64,000 bases of DNA, taken from Streptomyces ardesiacus (GTDB taxonomy: Bacteria > Actinomycetota > Actinomycetes > Streptomycetales > Streptomycetaceae). Within the stretch, counting starts at the first letter, position 1, and the number at the start of each line of letters is the position of its first letter. Shown piece by piece: positions 42,716 through 51,297 of the stretch. A program made the position numbers and the translations under genes. The DNA is taken from the NCBI RefSeq assembly GCF_003112575.1, contig NZ_BEWC01000009.1, forward strand, positions 124,001-188,000. Direction: 5' to 3'. Under the pieces are notes generated by a model that saw only the letters and a list, made by a program, of their open reading frames with translations, searched no databases and was not told where the DNA came from.

Positions 42716-44335
42716 TCACCAGCCGGTCCCCCACCTTGCCATCGGTTCGATCAACTCCCGCTCCTCGTACGCGAGGTGCGACAGGAGCGCGTCGGTGAGC
42801 AGGTCCAGTGCCGCCTGCAACGCGTCTCGTGCCTGCTCGCCGCCCTCCTCTCGGACGAAGGCGACCAGTTCGCGGTCGATGCGCTCGATCAGTGCCTGGA
42901 TGACGTGGTGTTCTTCGGTGAGCCGGTCCAGCACCTCGCCGAGCCGGGGGTCGGAACGGCGCAGGTAGGGAAAGAGGTCCTCGTCCTCACGGGTGTGGTG
43001 CAGGGTGGTGATCCGGCAGTACGACGCGCAGTACGCACCGAGCGTCCAGGAGTTCTGCCGCAGGCCCAGCCGCTGGATCTCCGCTCGCGCCTCCCCGGGG
43101 GCGAGGGTGTCGGCCAGCACCTCGCGCACCACCTCCCGGAGCCGGTCGAGGTCGGCGCGGAGCTGGTCGTGCGCGGCGACGAGATTGCGGGCCGGCTCCT
43201 GCTCGCGACGCGGATAGCGCCGCTCCGGGTCGGCGGGCGGCCCGACCGGGCGCGTCGACTCGTCCCACAACCGCTCGGCGGACCGCCGGACATCCGGGGG
43301 CGGGGTGGGCCGTACGGTCAGCTCCTCGGGGGAGGCGGCTCGGGGGCGGTCCGGGCCGGAGGCGGCCGGGACCGGGACGTCGGCCACACCCGTACGCCGC
43401 CCCCTGCCGCCCCGAGCACGTGCGGGGCCCGAGCCGTCCGCCGATCTCGGCGCGTCCGCCGCGCGCTTGCGTTCCGCCGTCACCAGTTCCCGTGTCGCCG
43501 GTGCCACTTCCGCCGCGAACCCCTCCAGCAGGGCCGGCCGGTGGGCGGGAAGCAGGAAGCCGCTGGTGCCGTGTTCCAGGGCGAGCGCGGCGAGTTGCTC
43601 GGGCCAGGCGTCGAGCGGACCTTGTGGGAAACCACCCGGCCCCGGTGAGAGGTTGTACAGCCGGCGGACCTCGGAGGGGACGCGGCCCGCGGCGACCGCC
43701 GCCTCGTCGACGACCCGGTGCCCCGCGGCGAGGCGGCGCGGCGGTACGTGCGGAACGCTCGGCAGCCAGCCGTCCGCCGTCGCGCCGGTCAGCTTCAGCA
43801 TGCGGGGGCCGACGGCGCCGACCCAGATTCCGATGGGGTGCGCGGGTGCGGGGCCCGCGGCGGCGCCCTCGAGCGCGTAGTGCTCGCCGGGCAGGCGGAC
43901 CTGCTGGCCCTCGCGCCACAGCGCCCGGATGACGTCGATGGCCTCGCGGGTCGCCCGCACCGCCTCGCCCGGGCTGCGGCGCGGTCCGCCGTCGGCGGCG
44001 ATGGCGTCCCAGTACGATCCGGCACCCAGTCCCAGCTCGACCCTGCCCCCGCTGAGCAGGTCCAGGCCGGCGGCGGTGCGGGCCAGCACGGCGGGCGGGC
44101 GCAGCGGGAGGTTCGCGACGTTGGGGAAGACCCGTACGCGGGTGGTGGACGCGGCGATCACCGCGAGCGCCATCCACGCGTCCAGCAGTTCCGGCCGGTA
44201 AGGGTGGTCCGGCACGCTCACCAGATCCAGTCCCGCCCGGTCGGCGACCCGGGCCAGCGTCACCGCGTCATCGGCATGCCCAGCACTCGGCACCAGAACG
44301 GCACCGAAGAGGAGGTCGTGTCCGTAGTCAGGCAT
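42716..44335 (-). CDS. LLM oxidoreductase fused to a hemerythrin (HHE) domain
   Basis: 539 aa. Residues about 1-290 form an F420-type LLM domain (SVPDHPYRPELLD, SGGRVELGLGAGSYWDAIA), paralogous to the 34600-35514 protein. A Pro/Arg/Ala-rich linker spans about 290-375. The C-terminal about 160 residues form a four-helix hemerythrin-like bundle with likely di-iron ligands in LVAAHDQL, LHHTREDEDLFPYL, EEHHVIQ and HLAYEERELIEPM. It may combine flavin or deazaflavin redox chemistry with O2 or NO sensing or storage. It is convergent to the rhodanese gene (10 bp apart) and precedes the MFS gene on the same strand orientation group. Confidence 0.88.
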   Translation of the reverse strand: MPDYGHDLLFGAVLVPSAGHADDAVTLARVADRAGLDLVSVPDHPYRPELLDAWMALAVIAASTTRVRVFPNVANLPLRPPAVLARTAAGLDLLSGGRVELGLGAGSYWDAIAADGGPRRSPGEAVRATREAIDVIRALWREGQQVRLPGEHYALEGAAAGPAPAHPIGIWVGAVGPRMLKLTGATADGWLPSVPHVPPRRLAAGHRVVDEAAVAAGRVPSEVRRLYNLSPGPGGFPQGPLDAWPEQLAALALEHGTSGFLLPAHRPALLEGFAAEVAPATRELVTAERKRAADAPRSADGSGPARARGGRGRRTGVADVPVPAASGPDRPRAASPEELTVRPTPPPDVRRSAERLWDESTRPVGPPADPERRYPRREQEPARNLVAAHDQLRADLDRLREVVREVLADTLAPGEARAEIQRLGLRQNSWTLGAYCASYCRITTLHHTREDEDLFPYLRRSDPRLGEVLDRLTEEHHVIQALIERIDRELVAFVREEGGEQARDALQAALDLLTDALLSHLAYEERELIEPMARWGTGW

Positions 44336-44452
44336 CTGTGCGCGAACTCCCGTTCATCGGCGCGGCGTTGGTGCGGGGGAGCCCGGTGTCTCCCGGCAGG
44401 CGGGGGGCGGGCAGGGGTGGCAACCGGTCGGAGGAGCGGGGGGTGTGCCCCC

Positions 44453-45901
44453 TCAAGCCGCGGACCGCGACTGCTCCGTGGCCGGAGTCAGCGGCGCCGG
44501 AGCCCTGCCCCACAACTTGCCCGGCCCCGCCAGCGCGGCCAGCGTCGCGAGGCCCAGGGCGATCGCCGACATGACGAACGCGGTGGTGTAACCGGATTCG
44601 GCGGGCACCCGGGTGCCGGGGATCGTCTCGGAGGCGACGATCGACGCGGCGACCTGGGCGCCGAGGGAGCCGCCGATCGTACGCATGATCGTGTTGATGC
44701 CGGTCGCCTCGCCGGTCTGGCTGCGGTCGACCGCGCTGACGACGAGGTTCGCGAGGGCGGCGAAGGCGAAGCCGACACCGATGCCGAGGACCCCGGAGCC
44801 GACGTACATGGTCCACTCGGTGTCGTGCGCGCCCGCGTAGACCACGAAGCCGACGACGCCGATCAGGCAGGCCAGCACGAGCGGCAGCTTCCAGCCGAGG
44901 GCCGCGCCGATGCCCCCGGCGAGAGGGCTGGCGATCAGCATCGTCACGGCCATCGGCACCATGAACAGTCCGGCCTCGGTGACGGACGCGTCGAAGCCGT
45001 ATCCGGCCTTGGGCGGGGTCTGGGCGAGCAGCGGCACCAGCGTGAACGCGCCGTACATGCCGAACCCGATGATGAGCGCGGTGATGTGGCTGGTCAGTAC
45101 GGCGGGTCGGCGCAGCAGTTCGAGGTCGATGAGGGGCTCGCGGACCTTGCTCTCGGCGTACGTGAACACCGCGAGCAGCACGACGGCGGCGACGAACAGG
45201 CCGACGATCCCGCCGGACGTCCAGCCCCACGACTTGCCCTCGCTGATGGCGAGCAGCAGTGCCACGATCCCCGCGCTCAGCAGCACCACGCCGGCCCAGT
45301 CGATGCGCCCGGGGCTGGTGACCGAGGACTCCTGGATGAACGCGGTGACCGCGGCGATGCCGAGCAGGATGACGACCAGCCCCAGCCAGAAGATCCAGTG
45401 CCAGCCGAGGGCGTCGACGATCGGGCCGGGGATGACGAGCCCGACGCCGAAGCCGATGCCGAACGTGGACGAGATCAGGCCGATCGCCACCGGCACCCGC
45501 TCGCGCGGGAACTGGTCGCGCACGATGCCGAACGCCAAGGGGAAGGCGGCCGAGCCGACACCCTGCACCGCCCGCGCCGCGATCAGCAGGGCGAGTGAGT
45601 CGGACAGGGCGGCGAGCAGGGTGCCCGCGGCGAAGACGGCGAGGCTGGCGATCAGCACCCGGCGCTTGCCGAACATGTCGCCGACCCGGCCCAGCAGGGC
45701 CGTCGCCACCGACGCGGTGAGCAGGAACGCGCTGAGCACCCAGGAGACGGCCGTCGTTGAGGCGTCGAACTCGCGCTGGAGGTCGGGCAGCGCGGGTACG
45801 ACCATCGTCTGCATCAGGGAGAAGGACAGGACGGCCAGGAGCAGGGCGGCGAACGGGGCGGCGGTGCCCCGCTGTGCGCCGGGGGCGGGTATGTCGGTCA
45901 T
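44453..45901 (-). CDS. MFS drug exporter (DHA2-like)
   Basis: 482 aa with about 13-14 hydrophobic segments; motif A variant LLGRVGDMFGKRRVLI after helix 2 and motif C-like GLISSTFGIGFGVGLVIPGPI in helix 5, as in proton antiporters of the EmrB/QacA class. Probably exports the polyketide and gives self-resistance. ATG 45901 with GAGGAC upstream. It is divergent from a MarR regulator gene across an operator-like palindrome. Confidence 0.9.
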   Translation of the reverse strand: MTDIPAPGAQRGTAAPFAALLLAVLSFSLMQTMVVPALPDLQREFDASTTAVSWVLSAFLLTASVATALLGRVGDMFGKRRVLIASLAVFAAGTLLAALSDSLALLIAARAVQGVGSAAFPLAFGIVRDQFPRERVPVAIGLISSTFGIGFGVGLVIPGPIVDALGWHWIFWLGLVVILLGIAAVTAFIQESSVTSPGRIDWAGVVLLSAGIVALLLAISEGKSWGWTSGGIVGLFVAAVVLLAVFTYAESKVREPLIDLELLRRPAVLTSHITALIIGFGMYGAFTLVPLLAQTPPKAGYGFDASVTEAGLFMVPMAVTMLIASPLAGGIGAALGWKLPLVLACLIGVVGFVVYAGAHDTEWTMYVGSGVLGIGVGFAFAALANLVVSAVDRSQTGEATGINTIMRTIGGSLGAQVAASIVASETIPGTRVPAESGYTTAFVMSAIALGLATLAALAGPGKLWGRAPAPLTPATEQSRSAA

Positions 45902-45979
45902 GGAGCGGTCCTCCGGGGACGGGCGCCGCGGTCCGCTGTTTCGGAGCACGGAACGAGCGCCGAGTCAGTGTCGTCCTGG

Positions 45980-46002
45980 AATGATTACATGATGGCATCA
46001 TT
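45980..46002. promoter_or_regulatory. Candidate MarR operator
   Basis: Inverted repeat AATGAT (45980-45985) and ATCATT (45997-46002) around an AT-rich 11-bp core, in the 135-bp space between the divergent MFS and MarR genes. This is where a MarR-family repressor would control both. Confidence 0.55.
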
Positions 46003-46036
46003 ACGTCCAGTCAGTGCATTGCCCTATCGTGAACGC

Positions 46037-46528
46037 ATGAGCGAAACCCCTGAATCAGCTGCCGACGCCACGGCGCAGGGCGGCGCGCCTCGCCCGCCGA
46101 GCCTGCTGGCGCTCCCGTCGTACCTCGCCGGGCACGTGGCGCGCATCGGCCACGACGCGCTCGTGGAGGCGGTGGGCCGGCACGGGCTGCGGCTGCCGCA
46201 CTTCGCGACCCTGACCGCGCTCTCGGACTTCGGCCCGCTGCCCCAGCACGTGCTGGCCGACCGGCTGGGCTTCCAGCGCAGCCACCTGGGCGGCTACCTG
46301 GACGCGATCGAGGAACGCGGGCTGGTGCGCCGCAGCCGCGACCGCTCCGACCGGCGTCGGCAACTGGTCGAACTGACCGACGAGGGGGCCCGGTTGCAGC
46401 GCCGCCTGTGGCAGGTGGCCCAGGACTCCCAGGACTCCTTCCTCGGCTGCTTCACCCCCGAGGAACGGGACACGCTGACGACGCTGCTGCGCAGGCTGCT
46501 GGACGCCGACGACCGGTCACGCGCCTGA
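46037..46528 (+). CDS. MarR-family transcriptional regulator
   Basis: 163 aa winged-helix protein. Core residues about 60-125: LPHFATLTALSDFGPLPQHVLADRLGFQRSHLGGYLDAIEERGLVRRSRDRSDRRRQLVELTDEG, with the DxRxxR wing (DRSDRRRQL). ATG 46037 is chosen over 45968, which would lie inside the operator palindrome. It likely represses the divergent MFS exporter and itself, with release by a cluster metabolite. Confidence 0.9.
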   Translation: MSETPESAADATAQGGAPRPPSLLALPSYLAGHVARIGHDALVEAVGRHGLRLPHFATLTALSDFGPLPQHVLADRLGFQRSHLGGYLDAIEERGLVRRSRDRSDRRRQLVELTDEGARLQRRLWQVAQDSQDSFLGCFTPEERDTLTTLLRRLLDADDRSRA

Positions 46529-46622
46529 GAAACCCACCGCCGAACTTGGTAAAGACGATTTTGTGCGCCGAGTGACCGAGAATAGTTTCATACTGCTGCA
46601 ACAGTAAATTCACTGCGACGGC

Positions 46623-46652
46623 TTGGAACGCGCGGCCCCGGTTTCATAGAAT
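46623..46652 (+). promoter_or_regulatory. Promoter of the atypical response regulator gene
   Basis: TTGGAA (46623-46628), 18-bp spacer, TAGAAT (46647-46652), about 50 bp upstream of the ATG at 46704. This is one of the best matches to a housekeeping-sigma promoter in the window, within a locally AT-rich stretch. Confidence 0.6.
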
Positions 46653-46703
46653 CGTGCACGAGTTTTACTTCGCGGGAGAGCATGTCTTACCGGGGGAGAG
46701 AGT

Positions 46704-47459
46704 ATGACGCAAACGTCGGAGTTCTTGCGAGGTCCCCTTATATCGAACCAGTACGCGGAACTCCCGCCGGGTCCGGCACCCGTCGCGGTACCCGGCACCG
46801 CGGGCTGGCGCATCCTGCTCGTCGAGGGCGACGCCTCCGCGGCCGGTGCCCTGGAGGAGGCGCTGCGCCGGCACGGTCACGAGGTGGACGCCGCGGATCG
46901 GGGCAGCGTCGCCCTGGCCGCCCATGAGGGGGTGGACCTCGTGCTGATGGAACTCGAACTGCCGGACCTGGACGGCCTCGAGGTGTGCAAGGCCATCCGC
47001 GCCGTCAGTGGTGTCCCGCTGATCGTCGTCACCGCGCGCGGCTCGGAGCTGGACAGGGTCCTCGGGCTCCAGGCCGGCGCGGACGACTATCTGGTCAAGC
47101 CGTACGGCTTCCGCGAGTTGATGGCCCGCATCGACGCGGTCATGAGGCGTGTGCGCATCCAGAGCAGGCAGGGCCCGGCGATCGACCACGGCCCGCTGCA
47201 CATCGACGTGAACTCCCGCGAGGTCTGCGTGGACGGCCACGGCGTGGACCTGACCCGCAAGGAGTTCGACCTCCTGTGCCTGCTCGCCTCCCACCCCGAC
47301 ACGGTCATCTCGCGCAAGCGCCTGCTCCAGCAGGTGTGGGGCGACTCCTGGTCCCGGCGGACCGTCGACACCCACGTCAGCAGCCTCCGCAGAAAGCTCG
47401 GCAACAGCGGCTGGGTCGTCACCGTACGCGGCGTCGGATTCCGGCTCGGACACGCCTGA
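46704..47459 (+). CDS. Atypical OmpR-family response regulator (JadR1/LndI-like)
   Basis: 251 aa with a 33-residue N-terminal extension, receiver at about 34-150 and OmpR winged helix at about 160-250 (RKEFDLLCLL..., TVDTHVSSLRRKLG, GVGFRL). The phospho-acceptor Asp is replaced by Glu83 (LMELELPDLDG) and the acidic pocket is E41-G42-D43 instead of two adjacent acids, while Lys in VKPY is kept. Loss of the phosphorylation pocket is characteristic of angucycline cluster activators such as JadR1, which binds the end product. No partner kinase is nearby. RBS GGGGGAGAG. Likely the pathway-specific activator. Confidence 0.9.
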   Translation: MTQTSEFLRGPLISNQYAELPPGPAPVAVPGTAGWRILLVEGDASAAGALEEALRRHGHEVDAADRGSVALAAHEGVDLVLMELELPDLDGLEVCKAIRAVSGVPLIVVTARGSELDRVLGLQAGADDYLVKPYGFRELMARIDAVMRRVRIQSRQGPAIDHGPLHIDVNSREVCVDGHGVDLTRKEFDLLCLLASHPDTVISRKRLLQQVWGDSWSRRTVDTHVSSLRRKLGNSGWVVTVRGVGFRLGHA

Positions 47460-47673
47460 ATTTCCGCTCACGGCAATACGCGGAGCTACCTGCGGACTTT
47501 TTGCCGTGATATTTTGCCGTGACTTTTCCGCCGCGACCGCATAGATCGAGGCGGCCGACCGAAAATTACTCGCGCGGTGCCGGTCCTGAAATGGATTCCG
47601 GTACCACCGCGTTTTTCCGACCCCCTTCAGGAGGGGGCGGACTCCGATTCCCCCCGACGGAAGCGAGTCGCGG
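47460..47673. promoter_or_regulatory. Hairpin and direct repeats between regulator and third hydroxylase
   Basis: Arms TCACGGCAA (47468-47476) and TTGCCGTGA (47501-47509) form a possible terminator after the regulator gene. TTTTGCCGTGA occurs at 47499-47509 and again at 47512-47522, a 13-bp-period direct repeat followed by a weaker TTTTCCGCCG. CCCCCT (47621-47626) and AGGGGG (47632-47637) form a short stem nearer the hydroxylase start. Confidence 0.45.
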
Positions 47674-49110
47674 ATGTCTCCCACGCACGAGTCCCCGGTC
47701 GTTGTCGCCGGCGCAGGCCCCACCGGGCTGCTGCTCGCCGGTGACCTCGCGGCGGCCGGCGTCGACGTCGTCGTACTGGAGAAGCGCCCGAAGGGCATCA
47801 GCAACCTGACCCGCGCCTTCGGCGTACACGCCCGGACGCTCGAACTCCTCGACGCCCGGGGGCTCGCCGACGAACTCGTCCTCACCGGTCAGACCATCCG
47901 CGAGCTGCGGCTGTTCGGGGCGGTGCCGTTCGACATCGGCGGCCTGCCGTCCCGGTTCCCCTTCCTGCTGGTCACCCCGCAGTACGAGGTGGAGAAGCTG
48001 CTGCTGCGCCGGGCCCTGGAGAACGGCGCGGTCATCCGGTACGGCACGGAGGTCGCCGGTCTGGAGCAGGACGGCGACGGCGTCACCGTGTCGGTGCGGA
48101 CGGACGCGGGCGACACGACCGTACGGACCGGGTATCTCGTTGGCGCCGACGGGGCGCGCAGCGCGGTGCGGGAGTCCCTCGGGCTGCCCTTTCCCGGCAA
48201 GGTGGTGATCCGGTCGGTCGCGCTCGCCGACGTGAGGTTCACCGAGGAGCCGCCCCTCGTGGTGCGGGTCCACGGCACCGGCGGCGCGTTCGGTTTCATC
48301 GCCCCCTTCGGTGACGGCTACTGGCGGGTCGGCGGCTGGGACCGCGCGCATCGGGGCCAACCCGACGACGCCCCGGTCGAGTTCGAGGAGCTGCGCGAAC
48401 TCGTCGAGCGGGCCTTCGGCTCCGACTTCGGGATGCACGACCCGCGCTGGCTGTCCCGCTTCCACAGCGACGAACGCCAGGTCCCGGACTACCGCGTCGG
48501 CCGCGTCCTGCTGGCCGGCGACGCCGCCCATCAGCACTCCCCGGCCGGCGGCCAGGGCATGAACACCGGCCTCCAGGACGCCGCCAACCTCGGCTGGAAG
48601 CTGGCGGCGGTGCACCACGGCCGGTCCGCCGACGCCCTGCTGGACACCTACCACGCCGAACGCCACCCCATCGGCAAGGCGGTCCTGCGCAGCAGCGGCC
48701 TCAACCTGCGCCTCGCCATGGCCCACAACCCGCTGGAGATCGCCCTGCGCACCGTACGCAAGCTGGTGGTCACCCACGTACGCCCGGTGACGCGGCAGGC
48801 CGTCGGCGAGATCACCGGCATCGGCTTCTCCTACTCCGCCCCGAGAGGCGCGCACCCCCTGACCGGCCACCGCGCCCCCGACCTGGAGCTGGACCGAGGA
48901 CGCCTGTACGAGGTGCTGCGAGAGGGACGTTTCGTGCTTGCCCTGCCGCCCGGTACGGAGGCCGGCGGGCTCGCCCGGAACGGACTGGTCGTCGCCCACC
49001 TGACCGGCGGCGACGAGGCGCTCCTGGTCCGACCCGACGGCTACTACGCCTGGGCGGGTGCTCCGCGGGCCGCCGTCATCGAGGCGGGCCTCGCCCCCTG
49101 GACGGGCTGA
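47674..49110 (+). CDS. FAD-dependent aromatic hydroxylase (third PHBH-fold enzyme)
   Basis: 478 aa. GAGPTG at 13-18, LVGADGARSAVRESLG DG motif, and GDAAHQHSPAGGQGMNTGLQDAANLGWKL. More distant from the first two hydroxylases (RPKGISNLTRAFGVHARTLELLDARG) and similar in style to rifampicin-monooxygenase-type enzymes, so it may serve tailoring or detoxification. ATG 47674 with GGAAGCG upstream. It stands apart from the main operon, next to the regulator. Confidence 0.88.
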   Translation: MSPTHESPVVVAGAGPTGLLLAGDLAAAGVDVVVLEKRPKGISNLTRAFGVHARTLELLDARGLADELVLTGQTIRELRLFGAVPFDIGGLPSRFPFLLVTPQYEVEKLLLRRALENGAVIRYGTEVAGLEQDGDGVTVSVRTDAGDTTVRTGYLVGADGARSAVRESLGLPFPGKVVIRSVALADVRFTEEPPLVVRVHGTGGAFGFIAPFGDGYWRVGGWDRAHRGQPDDAPVEFEELRELVERAFGSDFGMHDPRWLSRFHSDERQVPDYRVGRVLLAGDAAHQHSPAGGQGMNTGLQDAANLGWKLAAVHHGRSADALLDTYHAERHPIGKAVLRSSGLNLRLAMAHNPLEIALRTVRKLVVTHVRPVTRQAVGEITGIGFSYSAPRGAHPLTGHRAPDLELDRGRLYEVLREGRFVLALPPGTEAGGLARNGLVVAHLTGGDEALLVRPDGYYAWAGAPRAAVIEAGLAPWTG

Positions 49111-49176
49111 CCGGAACCGGCGGACCGCGACAGAGCGGTCCGCCATCACCGGCCGAACGCAGACCATCCCAGGCCC

Positions 49177-49977
49177 TCAGCGCGGCAGCGGCGACAGCGT
49201 CGGCAGGTGGGCGAGGAAGCCGCCGTCCACCGAGAGCACCTGCCCGGTGATGAACGAGGCGGCCGGGGAGGCGAGGAACGCCACCAACTGGCTCACGTCC
49301 TGCGGAGTACCGAGGCGCGGGATCAGGTTCGCGCTCTGGAACATCTGCTGCACCGGCACCGGCATGTCCGCCTCCAGCGCCGGCGTGCGGACCAGCCCAG
49401 GCGCGACCGCGTTGCAGCGGATGCCGTCCGAGCCGTACGCGGCGGCCACGAACCGGGTCAGCGCGATCAGCCCGCCCTTGGAGCTGCCGTAGGCGACCAT
49501 CACCCGGTCACCGGACAGGCCCTGTCCGCTGGTGATGTTGATGACGGACCCGCCGCCGCGCTCGATCATCACGGGAACCGTGTGCTTGCACAGCAGCATC
49601 GGTCCGCGAAGGTTGACCGCGAGGACCTGGTCCCACAGCTCCACCGACATCGACACGACGTCCCGGTCCTGCCGGATCGCGGACGTCAGCGCCGCGTTGT
49701 TGTCCAGGACGTCGATGCCGCCGAAGGTGTCGACGGCGAAGTCCACCAGCCGCTCGACGCTCGCCTCGGACGATATGTCGACGCCGTGCCCGACCACCGA
49801 CAGCCCCTGCGCCGCCAGCTTCTCGGCGGCCGCCTTCGCCGTGTCGTCCGCGACGTCCGCGAGGACGACCTGCGCCCCCGCGACCGCGAGCGCCTCCACC
49901 GTCGCGACGCCGATCCCTCCCGCGCCGCCGGTGACCACGGCCACCTTGCCGGCCAGGGACTGCGTTCCGTTCGACAT
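49177..49977 (-). CDS. SDR-family NAD(P)-dependent oxidoreductase
   Basis: 266 aa. TGGAGGIG at 16-23, NNAA at 93-96 (NNAG variant), Ser150, Tyr163 and Lys167 catalytic set, C-terminal GQVLSVDGGFLAH. It is the usual length for classical SDRs. Could reduce a ketone or oxidise an alcohol in polyketide tailoring. In a minus-strand pair with the flavoprotein gene downstream in coordinate, 76 bp apart. Confidence 0.9.
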   Translation of the reverse strand: MSNGTQSLAGKVAVVTGGAGGIGVATVEALAVAGAQVVLADVADDTAKAAAEKLAAQGLSVVGHGVDISSEASVERLVDFAVDTFGGIDVLDNNAALTSAIRQDRDVVSMSVELWDQVLAVNLRGPMLLCKHTVPVMIERGGGSVINITSGQGLSGDRVMVAYGSSKGGLIALTRFVAAAYGSDGIRCNAVAPGLVRTPALEADMPVPVQQMFQSANLIPRLGTPQDVSQLVAFLASPAASFITGQVLSVDGGFLAHLPTLSPLPR

Positions 49978-50053
49978 CGGTCAACTGCCTTTCGTAGCCG
50001 GGCGGACGTGCACAGAGGCGGCGCTGTACGGTCGTACGGGGTGTCCGGAAAGG

Positions 50054-51148
50054 TCAGGTGGAGGCGCCGAACAGCTCGCCGAACCGTCCGAGCAGCAGGT
50101 CGGCGCCCTTGTAGCCGGAGGTCTCCGCCGCGCCGAGCACGACCGGACCGTCGGGGCCCGGCACCTGAGAGGCACCGCCGGTCGATCCCAGCGGCACGAG
50201 CACCGCGTCCGGCCCCGGCCGGTAGGTCTGCTCGACCGGGCGCCCGGCGGCCAGCGCCCTGATGTTGGCCGCGACCGTGACGGCGTGTTCGGTGGCCGCC
50301 TTCGACCGCTTCGGCTCGGGCACGGCCGTGACGTCGCCGATGGCGAACACGTTCGGCGCGCCCGCCACCCGCAGGTGCTCGTCGACCTCCACGTGGCCGT
50401 CCGGCCGCCGGGCGGCGGCGAGTTCACCGGCCAGCATGTCGCTGAGGGGCGTCATGCCGTAGCACCGGAACCACAGGTCCGCGTCGATCCGTACGCCCGC
50501 CTCAGTGGTGACCGAGAACGGCTCGCGCACTCCCGCGGGCGCCGGCGGCGGGGCGGTCAGGGCACTGCCCAGCTCCAGCCGCACGCCCCTCTGGGTCAGT
50601 TGCTCGCGCAGCGCGTCGCGCAGCTCGGGCACATAACGGCCGCCCAGTACGTCCTCGGCGGGGTCGACCACGACCACCTCCGTCTGCGGCCACCGCTCGG
50701 TGATCTCCCCGGCCAGCTCAAGCCCTACGGGACCGGCCCCGAGCAGCAACACCCGGGAGGAGGCGGCGAGTTCGGCCCGCGTGTCCGCGTGCCGCAGCAC
50801 GGAGTCGGCCGTGTCCTCGGTGTCCGGCTTCGCCGGGTAGGGGTAGGACGAACCGGTGGCGAGGACGACGTAGTCCGCGTCGACACGCGTGCCGTCGGCG
50901 GTGGTGACACCTGCCGCGTCGACCGCCACCGCGCGGCCCCGCACATGACGGCCCCGGGTGAACAGCCCGTCGTACCCGAAGTAGATCCGCCGGGCCCACT
51001 CCTCGTCGACCAGCCCGCGCAGGGCCGCCACCGCGTGGACGAAGGCGTCCTTGGGATCGATCAGGACGACGTCGAAGTCCGGGTCCAGCTCACGGGCCAG
51101 TGCAGACCCTCCGTATCCGCCGCCGACGATCGCGACCGTGCTGCCCAT
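50054..51148 (-). CDS. AIF/FSP1-like FAD-dependent NAD(P)H:quinone oxidoreductase
   Basis: 364 aa Pyr_redox_2 flavoprotein. FAD site GGGYGG at 9-14, LATGSSYPYP, second Rossmann LLGAGPVGLELAGE, and FAIGDVTAVPE near residue 270. No redox-active CxxC, which fits the AIF-like/NDH-2-like class reducing quinones. In an angucycline cluster, two-electron quinone reduction would suit redox protection or tailoring. First gene of a minus-strand pair with the SDR, divergent from the quinone oxidoreductase across a shared operator. Confidence 0.85.
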   Translation of the reverse strand: MGSTVAIVGGGYGGSALARELDPDFDVVLIDPKDAFVHAVAALRGLVDEEWARRIYFGYDGLFTRGRHVRGRAVAVDAAGVTTADGTRVDADYVVLATGSSYPYPAKPDTEDTADSVLRHADTRAELAASSRVLLLGAGPVGLELAGEITERWPQTEVVVVDPAEDVLGGRYVPELRDALREQLTQRGVRLELGSALTAPPPAPAGVREPFSVTTEAGVRIDADLWFRCYGMTPLSDMLAGELAAARRPDGHVEVDEHLRVAGAPNVFAIGDVTAVPEPKRSKAATEHAVTVAANIRALAAGRPVEQTYRPGPDAVLVPLGSTGGASQVPGPDGPVVLGAAETSGYKGADLLLGRFGELFGAST

Positions 51149-51236
51149 ACGTTGCGCTCCTTGTGCTCACCGCGTCGGTACCACCGGCGGAAAACAGGTC
51201 TCCACCGAACCTCGAGGAGCCTAACCGGGGGCTTAG

Positions 51237-51261
51237 GTAAAGTGCAATCTGCATGGCAATT
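51237..51261. promoter_or_regulatory. 25-bp operator repeat, copy 1
   Basis: A 25-bp element containing TGCATGGCAATT, identical at 23 of 25 positions to 52217-52241. It lies between the divergent flavoprotein and quinone-oxidoreductase genes; a TAAAGT hexamer inside it could be a -10 box. Most likely the binding site of the TetR regulator encoded at 52233-52958. Confidence 0.7.
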
Positions 51262-51297
51262 AATGACCGAAGCCAGACAGAGACGTCGAGGTGCCGC

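Noticed and set aside
46731..47490. Similarity of CAGTACGCGGAACTCCCGCC near the start of the response regulator gene to DNA just after its end
   Set aside because: About 16 of 20 bases match in one short stretch only; could be chance, and it encodes QYAELP in different frames without further homology.
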